From an uncultured Prevotellaceae bacterium (GTDB lineage: Bacteria > Bacteroidota > Bacteroidia > Bacteroidales > Muribaculaceae), in contig CAMFSS010000015.1 in the NCBI GenBank assembly GCA_945983195.1, forward strand, positions 1-16,465: 16,465 bases of DNA, in the 5' to 3' direction. A model generated the notes under the pieces. It saw only the letters and a program-made list of their open reading frames with translations. It had not been told where the DNA came from and ran no database searches. The translations under genes and the position numbers were made by a program. Of the stretch, positions 7,329 to 14,144 are shown piece by piece. Numbering within the stretch: position 1 is the first letter of the stretch; the number at the start of each line of letters is the position of its first letter.

Positions 7329-8288
7329 TTAGCTGTTATAGAACATCACCTCGCGAAAATAGCGCGTCATGAGCGTTCCGTCGCGCCACACGCGGCAGGG
7401 AGTGGCATTCATGCCTTCACACTCCTCGACAATCATCTTGGCAATGTCGGCTCCTGCCATAATCGAGCAGATTACGCCTCCGCCAAGCCTCGGATTCACC
7501 TCCATGAGCAGGAAGCGGCTGTTGCTGCGGTCGTAGATGAATTGCAGCGTCACCGGACCGCGGAATTTCAGCTCTTTCAGTGTACGCTCGGCGAGCGACA
7601 TGACCGCCGGGATGCGGCGCGTCTCAGTGCGAATCACCTCACCGCCTGCCGTGGCGATGCGCAATCGCGGCACAGCGCACTTCACGTCGCCGTCGGTGGT
7701 GCCAACGTAGCAATCAACGGTATATTCATCGCGGTCGGCAATATATTCCTGAATGAGATACTCACCCAGAGGCTTCGGTGCACGGCTCAGCTCCTCGGCA
7801 TTATGCGCCACAATGATGCCTTTCGATGCCGAACCGGTGCGCGGCTTCAATATTGCCGGATAGGTGATGCTTTCGGCAGTATAAGTGGCTGGAATGGGTA
7901 TTCCGGCACGCTCAAACCACTCGGCAGCTACCTGCTTGTCGAACATTGCACGCGCCACCTCCTTGGAGCTTACGGGAATGAACACGTCGGGGTGACGGCG
8001 GCTCACGCGGGCTGCAAGCTCAATGGCAGGGTCGATAAATGGCAGCACCACGTCGATGGCGTGGCTCTCAATGACGTGCGAAATCTCATCGTCGATGCCT
8101 TTTTCGGAGTATTTGCTGCCCACAATGACTGTTCCCACCGAAGCAATTGGCTCACGCTCACTCAGTTCGTGGCTGAAAATCGACACCTCCACGCCCAGCT
8201 CCTTTCCGGCACGGATTAGCTGCTCGGCAAGCGACACGCGCTTTGCACCGCCCAGCATCAGTATGTTTATCTTTCTCTTTATCATCAC
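7329..8288 (-). CDS. ATP-grasp ligase in nonulosonate operon
   Basis: A 319-residue ATP-grasp protein of the carbamoyl-phosphate-synthase/PylC-like type. The N-terminal part (NILMLGG, 8-14) resembles the pre-ATP-grasp Rossmann domain. The ATP-binding segment is YPAILKPRTGSASKGI (143-158, Lys148 expected to bind ATP), then YLIQEYI (177-183). The Mg-binding end is MEVNPRLGGG (262-271, with Glu263 and Asn265). The family joins a carboxylate to an amine or similar nucleophile through an acyl phosphate. Such genes recur in surface-sugar clusters, where they may add an amino acid or other acid to the sugar; the substrate here is unknown. It is 18 bases after legB. A second Met codon directly after the first makes the start ambiguous by one residue. 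Confidence 0.85.
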   Translation of the reverse strand: MMIKRKINILMLGGAKRVSLAEQLIRAGKELGVEVSIFSHELSEREPIASVGTVIVGSKYSEKGIDDEISHVIESHAIDVVLPFIDPAIELAARVSRRHPDVFIPVSSKEVARAMFDKQVAAEWFERAGIPIPATYTAESITYPAILKPRTGSASKGIIVAHNAEELSRAPKPLGEYLIQEYIADRDEYTVDCYVGTTDGDVKCAVPRLRIATAGGEVIRTETRRIPAVMSLAERTLKELKFRGPVTLQFIYDRSNSRFLLMEVNPRLGGGVICSIMAGADIAKMIVEECEGMNATPCRVWRDGTLMTRYFREVMFYNS

Positions 8289-8306
8289 ATTATGCGTGTT
8301 TCATGA

Positions 8307-9275
8307 TTATCGGTTGTAGATGCCGCTTTTGTACTTGGCGAGATTGGCAGGATTGGTGAACCACGCCACGGTTTCCGTCAAGCCGCGACGTATGTCGTAC
8401 TGCGGACGCCACTCTGTGAGGCTCATTATCTTGTTGTTGTCGCCCCACAGGCGGAACACCTCCGACTTGCCCGGGCGCAGACGCTCAGGGTCGGTTACCC
8501 ACTGCACATCGCTCTCCATAATCTCGGCAATCAGCTTCAGCGTGTCGGCCATCGAAATTTCGGAGTTTGTGGCGATATTAATCTCCTCACCCTCAATGCC
8601 CGGCGTAGTGGCAAGTGCAAGGAATCCGCGGCAAGTGTCCTTCACATAGTTGAAGTCGCGCGTAGGCGTAAGGTCGCCCACCTTAATTTCGCGTGCGCCG
8701 TTGGCTATCTGCGTGATGATGGTGGGAATAATGGCACGTGCCGACTGTCGCGGGCCGTAGGTGTTGAATGGTCGGGCAATCACCACAGGCAGATTGAAGG
8801 CATTGAAGAAACTCTTTGCAATGGCATCGGCACCGATTTTGGTAGCCGAGTATGGCGATTGCGGCTGACGCGGATGCTTCTCGTCGATGGGCACATACTG
8901 TGCAGTGCCATAGACCTCGCTTGTCGAAGTCACCACCACGCGCTCCACACCCTCATCGCGTGCAGCCTGGCAAATGTTGAGCGTGCCTTTTATGTTGGTG
9001 TCGACATAGCTGTCGGGGGCAACGTAGCTGTAAGGAATGGCAATGAGTGCCGCAAGATGCAGCACCGTGTCGCAGCCACGCACTATGGTGCGGCAGAAAT
9101 TCGGGTCTCGCACATCGCCGCACACCACTTCAAGACTTGGGTGACGCAAATCGTCGAGCCAGCCCCAGTAGTTGAATGAATTATAGAAACTCAGTGCGCG
9201 GACGCTATAGCCCTCACTAAGCAGCAATTCAACCAAATTCGAGCCGATAAAACCATCGGGTCCTGTCACAATCAC
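8307..9275 (-). CDS. legB: LegB-like NAD-dependent 4,6-dehydratase/epimerase (extended SDR)
   Basis: A 322-residue extended short-chain dehydrogenase, first gene of the operon. The NAD-binding motif is GPDGFIGS (5-12; GADG is usual). STSEVYG (117-123) and Tyr142-x3-Lys146 in PYSATK supply the active site. RPFNTYGPRQ and RDFNYVKDT are typical of nucleotide-sugar dehydratases, and the YNSFNYWGWLD segment (31-41) is characteristic of LegB. LegB converts UDP-GlcNAc to the 4-keto-6-deoxy sugar, the first step to legionaminic acid. The start is unusual: the frame opens at GTG (9275), but three codons upstream an in-frame ATG (9284) is followed at once by TAA. Homologues commonly begin M-K-N-(V/I)-x-V-T-G, so codon 2 may be a mutated Lys. 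An AAGGA ends 10 bases before the GTG, so GTG initiation is plausible. Confidence 0.85.
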   Translation of the reverse strand: MIVTGPDGFIGSNLVELLLSEGYSVRALSFYNSFNYWGWLDDLRHPSLEVVCGDVRDPNFCRTIVRGCDTVLHLAALIAIPYSYVAPDSYVDTNIKGTLNICQAARDEGVERVVVTSTSEVYGTAQYVPIDEKHPRQPQSPYSATKIGADAIAKSFFNAFNLPVVIARPFNTYGPRQSARAIIPTIITQIANGAREIKVGDLTPTRDFNYVKDTCRGFLALATTPGIEGEEINIATNSEISMADTLKLIAEIMESDVQWVTDPERLRPGKSEVFRLWGDNNKIMSLTEWRPQYDIRRGLTETVAWFTNPANLAKYKSGIYNR

Positions 9276-9306
9276 ATTTTACATATCCTTCTTGTTTTCT
9301 TTTCTG

Positions 9307-9314
9307 CAAATATA
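9307..9314 (-). promoter_or_regulatory. -7 box of the nonulosonate operon
   Basis: TATATTTG on the minus strand (9314 to 9307) matches TAnnTTTG. A TTTG lies 26 bases further upstream (9344 to 9341), wider than the usual 19-21, so the -33 match is weak. The 5' leader would be only about 20-25 bases. Confidence 0.5.
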
Positions 9315-9399
9315 CATATTATCCGCCACATTTGCTGCGCCAAAGCAATAAAAAAGTTTTTTCGGCTGCAAGCTGAAAGCTTTTATGGCAGAAAATGGG

Positions 9400-9407
9400 T
9401 AACTTTG
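9400..9407 (+). promoter_or_regulatory. -7 box of the lysO pair
   Basis: TAACTTTG (9400-9407) matches the Bacteroidetes -7 consensus; no TTTG is seen at the expected -33 position. It overlaps the first codons of a longer reading starting at 9395, which favours the ATG at 9431. Confidence 0.5.
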
Positions 9408-9430
9408 CGGAAAATTTCAACCGACGCGAT

Positions 9431-9760
9431 ATGCTGACAATAATTTTGATGATGGCGCTTGGGCTTGCCGCAGGATATTTGTTGCGGTACAGGCGCACAG
9501 AGTGGCTGCCGAAGGCGGTCACGGCAATGGTGTGGCTGCTGCTCCTGCTGCTCGGCGTGGAAGTGGGCAGCAACGCAATGATTATGGGCAATTTGCACCG
9601 TCTGGGGCTTGATGCGCTCATTATCGCGGCTCTTGCCACCATTTTCAGCATAGTTGCTTCGGCAGTGCTGTGGCACCGGCTCAAATCGGGCAGCCCGGAT
9701 GCCGGGAATGGCAATACTACATCGGAATCGGAATTGTGTGAGAAGGAGGACGGGCGATGA
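9431..9760 (+). CDS. LysO-type exporter, N-terminal half (small membrane protein)
   Basis: A 109-residue membrane protein that corresponds to the N-terminal part of LysO (DUF340), a lysine exporter that is one chain of about 300 residues in E. coli. The start at 9431 (MLTIILMMALG) is chosen over 9395 because a -7 promoter box overlaps the longer start. Three hydrophobic helices are visible (about 1-18, 26-45, 53-78), followed by a polar tail rich in Gly, Ser and Glu. Its stop overlaps the next start in ATGA. The following gene supplies the rest of the LysO fold, so the two products probably form one transporter. Split LysO genes appear to be usual in Bacteroidetes, so this is likely an ancestral arrangement and not damage. 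Confidence 0.75.
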   Translation: MLTIILMMALGLAAGYLLRYRRTEWLPKAVTAMVWLLLLLLGVEVGSNAMIMGNLHRLGLDALIIAALATIFSIVASAVLWHRLKSGSPDAGNGNTTSESELCEKEDGR

Positions 9761-10353
9761 GAGGCAGCATAGTGATTGTGGCAATGTTTGTGGTGGGAGT
9801 GATTGCCGGAGCAATGGGATTGGCGGAAATTCCCGAACAAAGCGATGTGAGCTTCTATGTGCTCTGTGCGCTTATTTTCTTCGTGGGAATGAGCATTGGC
9901 AGCGACACCGGCACGCTCCGCAGCTTCAAGCGGCTGAATCCACGTCTATTCGCGCTTCCGGTGCTGACAATCGCAGGCACAATTGCCGGAAGTGCCATGG
10001 CTGCCCTGATTTTGCCGCACAGCGCGACTGATTGCATGGCAGTGGGTTCGGGATTGGCTTATTATTCGCTGTCGAGCGTGCTGATTACCGAATCGCGCGG
10101 TGCCGACCTCGGTGTGGTGGCACTGCTTGCCAACATTCTGCGCGAGATATTCACTCTGCTGCTCGCTCCGCTGCTGGCACGCTATGTGAATCCTCTTGCC
10201 CCGATTGCCGCCGGAGGCGCAACCACCGCCGACACCACACTGCCCATTATCAGCCGTGCATCGGGAGCCGGCTATGTGCCGCTATCAATCGCCCACGGCT
10301 TCGTCTGCGACTTCTCCGTGCCCTTCCTCGTATCCTTCCTCTGCACCCTTTAA
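9757..10353 (+). CDS. lysO: LysO family lysine exporter, C-terminal half
   Basis: A 198-residue integral membrane protein of the LysO/DUF340 family, exporters of L-lysine (and its toxic analogue thialysine in E. coli). Recognisable family segments are FFVGMSIGSD (about 41-50), VGSGLAYYSLSSVLI (about 96-110), ANILREIFTLLLAPLL (about 124-139), GGATTADTTLPII and the end SIAHGFVCDFSVPFLV. About six to seven hydrophobic helices are present. Translation is coupled to the upstream half by a 4-base overlap (ATGA), and an unusually strong Shine-Dalgarno AAGGAGG (9743-9749) precedes the start by 7 bases. Strong SD sites are uncommon in Bacteroidetes, so this one may balance the amounts of the two halves. 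A hairpin terminator follows at 10373-10408. Confidence 0.85.
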   Translation: MRGSIVIVAMFVVGVIAGAMGLAEIPEQSDVSFYVLCALIFFVGMSIGSDTGTLRSFKRLNPRLFALPVLTIAGTIAGSAMAALILPHSATDCMAVGSGLAYYSLSSVLITESRGADLGVVALLANILREIFTLLLAPLLARYVNPLAPIAAGGATTADTTLPIISRASGAGYVPLSIAHGFVCDFSVPFLVSFLCTL

Positions 10354-10367
10354 CCCAAATCAGTCAT

Positions 10368-10676
10368 AAAACAAAATTGGGAAGCTTCTCACGAAGTTTC
10401 CCAATTTTATTCTCTTAGAGAGAGGTTTGTTTTACCATATATAACCAAAAATAAACCAACCTTTTTTACCAAAACCACCTAAAACCATTAACTAACATTT
10501 CAAAATCATCAAAACAGTATGAACAAAATTTATCCTTTAGTTTCCCAACTAATATTTCCTTTATTGGAGATGACTCACAGGTGTAAGGAATCCAGTGAGA
10601 AATCAGAACTTCGATCACCGGCGTTGCTGCATCATTCAGTGATGACCCAACTCGGCTTTATGCCTCGTTCCTTTTT
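10368..10676 (-). ncRNA. Candidate structured non-coding RNA of about 300 nt
   Basis: A gene-free stretch on the minus strand has a promoter box (TAACTTTG, 10690 to 10683), no protein of note, and the strong terminator at 10373-10408. Local stems read from the minus strand include GGC-AUAAA-GCC (about 10645-10655), AUCAC paired with GUGAU (about 10613-10642) and CUCAC..GG paired with CC.GUGAG (about 10574-10599). The loop of the last contains UUCCUU, which can pair with AAGGAA near 10556-10561 as a pseudoknot. The remainder (10420-10500) is G/U-rich low complexity. I do not recognise it as RNase P RNA, tmRNA, SRP RNA or a known riboswitch. A 6S-like RNA is possible but unproven. Confidence 0.35.
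10373..10408. terminator. Strong bidirectional hairpin terminator
   Basis: A 16-bp stem (10373-10388 with 10393-10408, one G.T wobble) encloses the 4-base loop TCAC. On the plus strand it follows the LysO gene by 19 bases and ends in TTTTATTCTC. On the minus strand the stem is followed by the better T-rich tail TTTTGTTTTATG, so it should also stop leftward transcription from 10683. Confidence 0.85.
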
Positions 10677-10682
10677 CCAATG

Positions 10683-10690
10683 CAAAGTTA
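10683..10690 (-). promoter_or_regulatory. -7 box of the candidate ncRNA
   Basis: TAACTTTG on the minus strand (10690 to 10683) matches TAnnTTTG; no well-spaced TTTG was found upstream. Confidence 0.4.
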
Positions 10691-10820
10691 TATGCTAATT
10701 TTTGCGATTGTAGCGTTGCAAGACGGAAATATAGATGAATTGCAAGGATATATAAATGTAACTATCTGATAATCAATGGTGGATTATAAATATTCACACA
10801 GATGAATATAGGTAATAATA
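10691..10820. other. AT-rich gap downstream of the DUF6377-type regulator
   Basis: About 130 AT-rich bases between the candidate ncRNA promoter and the stop codon of the regulator gene. No open frame or clear terminator hairpin is seen. Confidence 0.5.
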
Positions 10821-12386
10821 TTAATTGATAGTGCCTATTTTCATTACATTTGCCTCAAAATTGGCCCGGTCGATGGCTTTGTTTTTCACTTTGTTGCGGT
10901 ATGCATAGATGGTATTGACCGAATAATGCAGGAATCGTGCCACCTTTGCGCTGTCGTCGACACCCATGCGCAGAAAGGCGAAAATGCGCAGCTCAGTGGT
11001 GAGCTTGCCCGGCTCTTTCACATCAATGCGCTCCTCGGGCTGGAGCAGCGCGTTAAACTCATTGATAAACGTGTGATAGATGTGCAGGAAGGCACTGTCG
11101 AAGTTCTCATAGAACAGTTTGTGCTGGTCCTCGGCAAATTTCGACGACTTGGTGAGCTTCACCAGCTCCTCAGCCTGCCCGGCAGTGATTTTTCGCACCA
11201 CCACCTTGCAGAAGTTGTCGAGGCGGTCCATATAGATTGAGCACAGCTCAAGGAAGTGCCCGATGTACTCATCTTTTATGTTGTTTGCCTCCTTCAGATG
11301 CAGGCGCACCTGGTGCAGACGGCGCATCTGCTTAAGAATCATGATTATAGCCACAATCATACCGATTGAGAGGAGGCTCACTATGGTGATGGCAATCATC
11401 AGGTTGTCCTGTTTTGCGTCGAGCTGCACCTTATAGGCACCGTCGATGAGCGGCATAAGGCGCGACACCTCGTTGGTACGCAGTCGGGCATTACAGAAAA
11501 CCGCATCGCTGAGCGACGCTGTAAGGTATGTGTAAGCGTGGTCGATGTCGCCCTGGCGGTAAAGGTAGAGGGCAAGCTTTTGCAGGGCAGTGTTCTCCTT
11601 CACCGAGCTTTTAATGTCGGAAATAGCCGAGAGGGCAAGATAGTAGGCTGCCTCGTCGTCGATTCCTTCAGCCTCCTTGATGATAGCCATGTTGGCGGCG
11701 GCACGCGCATACACATTTTCGGTGTCGGGCACAACGTCGATTATGCTGTTGAGCAGATGCTTGGCGCGGTCGGCAAGCCCCTGTGAATAATAGTGTTCGG
11801 CAAGAAATTCATTATATAGAGGTGAAGTCTTATCAAGTGAGCGTATCTGCTCGTTACGATAGAAATTGAGCATATAGGTATACTGGTCGTAGTAGGTGCC
11901 GCTCTGTGCAAACGCCGCCATATATGAGTAGAGCTGACGTCCGGCATCGAGGTAGTCAGTACGCAGGCTCTGAGGCACACCGTCGCTCTCCACAGCGGTT
12001 AGTTCATCGACACCCTCCTTGAACAGACCCAGCACGCCCAGCACCTTGATACGCCCCAGGCGTGCGGCAGTGAGCGAGAGCGAGTCGTGCCTCGACACGG
12101 CAAGGTCCACTGCACGCGAGTAGTAGAGCAGTGACGAGTCGGATATGAAAGTGGCATATTCATGGGCAATATCCATCATCAGCCGCTGACGCTTGCCGAC
12201 ATCCTGCCGGGATTTGTCGGCAAGACGTGTAAGGCTGTCGATACGCGCAAATTTGGCCTTGTCGTATTGAGCTACGCGCGAAAGCTCGTCATCGAGGCGA
12301 CGCAACTCTGCGCTGCTGAATTTGTTCTGGGCAACAGCCGAAATTGTGCAAAAAACGACAACGAAAAATATCACAATTCTGTTCAT
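10821..12386 (-). CDS. Membrane-anchored TPR regulator with C-terminal HTH (DUF6377 type)
   Basis: A 521-residue protein starting at 12386, where a clear signal peptide begins (MNRIVIFF...AVAQ); an upstream in-frame ATG at 12413 would bury it. Residues about 22-315 are alpha-helical and TPR-like, with alternating Ala and Tyr positions (for example YYLALSAISDI). One strong transmembrane helix lies at about 329-351. A cytoplasmic coiled segment follows, and the C-terminus (about 462-502, ELRIFAFLRMGVDDSAKVA..LHYSVNTIYAYRNKVK) is a LuxR-like helix-turn-helix. This is the layout of DUF6377 proteins: a sensor outside the inner membrane joined directly to a DNA-binding domain. The ligand and targets are unknown. 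The divergent MATE gene is a natural candidate target, by position only. Confidence 0.82.
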   Translation of the reverse strand: MNRIVIFFVVVFCTISAVAQNKFSSAELRRLDDELSRVAQYDKAKFARIDSLTRLADKSRQDVGKRQRLMMDIAHEYATFISDSSLLYYSRAVDLAVSRHDSLSLTAARLGRIKVLGVLGLFKEGVDELTAVESDGVPQSLRTDYLDAGRQLYSYMAAFAQSGTYYDQYTYMLNFYRNEQIRSLDKTSPLYNEFLAEHYYSQGLADRAKHLLNSIIDVVPDTENVYARAAANMAIIKEAEGIDDEAAYYLALSAISDIKSSVKENTALQKLALYLYRQGDIDHAYTYLTASLSDAVFCNARLRTNEVSRLMPLIDGAYKVQLDAKQDNLMIAITIVSLLSIGMIVAIIMILKQMRRLHQVRLHLKEANNIKDEYIGHFLELCSIYMDRLDNFCKVVVRKITAGQAEELVKLTKSSKFAEDQHKLFYENFDSAFLHIYHTFINEFNALLQPEERIDVKEPGKLTTELRIFAFLRMGVDDSAKVARFLHYSVNTIYAYRNKVKNKAIDRANFEANVMKIGTIN

Positions 12387-12448
12387 AATACCTTCTATTC
12401 TAATCGGTGACATTGGTGTAGTTCAGCCTGTTTCAATGTAAGACTATG

Positions 12449-12456
12449 CAAATATA
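12449..12456 (-). promoter_or_regulatory. -7 box of the DUF6377-type regulator
   Basis: TATATTTG on the minus strand (12456 to 12449) matches TAnnTTTG and lies about 60 bases before the chosen start at 12386. No TTTG at -33 was found. Confidence 0.55.
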
Positions 12457-12521
12457 GCATAATTTTGTGGAATTTTGGCACGGCACACCTAAAAACCTAC
12501 TGTTATTCGGCAGAAATGTAG

Positions 12522-12529
12522 TAATTTTG
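12522..12529 (+). promoter_or_regulatory. -7 box of the MATE gene
   Basis: TAATTTTG (12522-12529) matches TAnnTTTG. It lies about 80 bases before the chosen start at 12613; no good -33 element is visible. Confidence 0.5.
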
Positions 12530-12612
12530 CAGCGCCGTAATCCACACGGTGCGCCATTGGGCACCGTATGTGGCACGAATCAGAACCAAAACAACGAAGA
12601 GACTCACACACT

Positions 12613-13971
12613 ATGCCCACAACCAGCATTTTCAGCCGCTACCGCCGCTACTACTCGTCGATTCTCCGCCTGGGACTGCCCATCATGCTCGGCCAGCTCG
12701 GCGTAATCATCACCGGATTTGCCGATACCGTGATGGTGGGTCACTACTCCACCGAAGCACTTGCATCGGCATCGTTTGTCAACAATGTGTTTGCATTCGT
12801 GATGGTGATGTGCATGGGTTTCTCCTACGGCATAACGCCCATCATCGGTTCGCTCTACGCGCGTGGCGAAACTGCCGAAATGGGGCGCACCATGCGCAAT
12901 GCGCTGCTGCTCAACATGCTGTTCGGACTCACGGCACTTGCTGCAATGATGGTGCTCTATGTGTTTCTCGGCGACTTAGGGCAGCCTGAAGAGCTGCTGC
13001 CGCTCATACGCCCCTACTTCATAGTGATGCTGCTATCGAATGTGCCGGTGCTGTTTCTCAACGCAATGAAGCAGTTTACCGACGGCGTGACGCACACCAG
13101 CCTGGGTATGTGGATTCTATCGCTCGGCAACCTGCTTAACATTGCGCTCAACTACATTCTTATCTACGGCAAGTGCGGAATGCCCGAAATGGGGCTGCTC
13201 GGAGCCGGAATATCCACGCTGATAGCGCGTGTGCTCATGGCATTGGGAATGATGGCTGTGGTGCTGTGCAGCCGCCGCTACAAGCCTTTCGTAGCCGCTT
13301 TCCGCAGCTCACGCGTCAGCATTGCCGCCATGCGCAGGGTGTGGAACACGTCGATTCCTATCGCCATTCAGATGGCGCTCGAAACCGGCTCATTCACAGC
13401 CGCCTCAGTAATGATAGGCTGGCTTGGAAAAGTGCCTCTCGCTGCATATCAGATAATGGTGATATTCGGAATGCTCGGCTTTATGGTCTACTACAGCCTC
13501 GGCGCGAGCGTCACCATAAAAATCTCCCACTATCATGGCGTTGGCGACATGAAGCGTGTGCGCGAGTGCTGTGCAGCCGGCTATCACATCATTTTGCTCT
13601 TTGTGGTGATAGCCTGCTCAATATTCTACCTTTTCGGCGAGCCAATAATCAGGCTATTCACCTCCGACCGCGAAGTGGTAGCCGTGGCTGTATCGCTCAT
13701 CCTGCCCATGATAATGTACCAGTTTGGCGATGCAACGCAAGTGGCATACAGCAATGCCCTGCGCGGCCTTGCCGACGTGCGTCCTGCCATGGCAATTGCC
13801 CTCACCGCCTACGTCATCATCGGCTTGCCTGTGTGCTATGTGCTTGGCTTCCCGTGCGGTCTTGGCATTGTGGGCATCTACATATCGTTCAGCGTGTCGC
13901 TTCTCACCGCCGGACTGCTCTTCATGCACCGCTTCTACAGCCACTTTCGCCGCACACCTTCAGCATCCTGA
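12613..13971 (+). CDS. MATE family multidrug/Na+ antiporter (NorM-like)
   Basis: A 452-residue MATE exporter, an inner-membrane protein that pumps cationic drugs or metabolites out using Na+ or H+ gradients. The start at 12613 (MPTTSIFSRYRRYY) is chosen because the upstream extension to 12568 is polar and unlike the family. The first helix carries the family pattern LGLPIMLGQLG, then GFADTVMVGHYSTEALAS, which is diagnostic for MATE. About twelve membrane helices follow in two similar halves, the second starting near residue 240 (SIPIAIQMALETGSF). Length is typical. The gene is divergent from the DUF6377-type regulator with about 225 bases between starts, and no terminator is obvious after its TGA. 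Substrate cannot be read from sequence. Confidence 0.92.
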   Translation: MPTTSIFSRYRRYYSSILRLGLPIMLGQLGVIITGFADTVMVGHYSTEALASASFVNNVFAFVMVMCMGFSYGITPIIGSLYARGETAEMGRTMRNALLLNMLFGLTALAAMMVLYVFLGDLGQPEELLPLIRPYFIVMLLSNVPVLFLNAMKQFTDGVTHTSLGMWILSLGNLLNIALNYILIYGKCGMPEMGLLGAGISTLIARVLMALGMMAVVLCSRRYKPFVAAFRSSRVSIAAMRRVWNTSIPIAIQMALETGSFTAASVMIGWLGKVPLAAYQIMVIFGMLGFMVYYSLGASVTIKISHYHGVGDMKRVRECCAAGYHIILLFVVIACSIFYLFGEPIIRLFTSDREVVAVAVSLILPMIMYQFGDATQVAYSNALRGLADVRPAMAIALTAYVIIGLPVCYVLGFPCGLGIVGIYISFSVSLLTAGLLFMHRFYSHFRRTPSAS

Positions 13972-14041
13972 CAGACGACATAATTGGTCGGGAAAGCAGT
14001 TATTTCCAGAGGCAAAACGCCCGAAAATACGTCTATACCAC

Positions 14042-14074
14042 TGCGGTAAGTGGCAAAAAAACATAGTTACCGCA
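14042..14074. repeat. 8-bp inverted repeat upstream of the ATPase promoter
   Basis: TGCGGTAA (14042-14049) and TTACCGCA (14067-14074) are perfect inverted repeats with a 17-base spacer, ending 20 bases before the -33 box. The spacing fits a dimeric operator or a loose hairpin. An alternative small hairpin (CCACT-GCGGTA-AGTGG, 14038-14053) overlaps it. Confidence 0.4.
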
Positions 14075-14094
14075 CCGCTATAGCCACATAATAT

Positions 14095-14125
14095 TTTGCT
14101 ATTTAGTTATAAATCACTATATTTG
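14095..14125 (+). promoter_or_regulatory. Bacteroidetes promoter of the AAA ATPase gene
   Basis: TTTG (14095-14098), a 19-base spacer, then TATATTTG (14118-14125) fit the TTTG-N19-21-TAnnTTTG consensus exactly. The start codon lies 19 bases after the -7 box, so the leader is very short. Confidence 0.8.
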
Positions 14126-14144
14126 CAAAAAAATAAGCACAAAC

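Noticed and set aside
10466..10498. A 10-codon minus-strand frame, MLVNGFRWFW, considered as a Trp leader peptide.
   Set aside because: No biosynthetic gene lies downstream on that strand; the terminator is followed by the convergent LysO gene.
13173..14066. A 297-codon open frame on the plus strand overlapping the MATE gene in another frame.
   Set aside because: Its composition (many Arg, His, Cys, Ser) is that of a frame-shifted shadow, and the MATE reading is continuous and family-typical.
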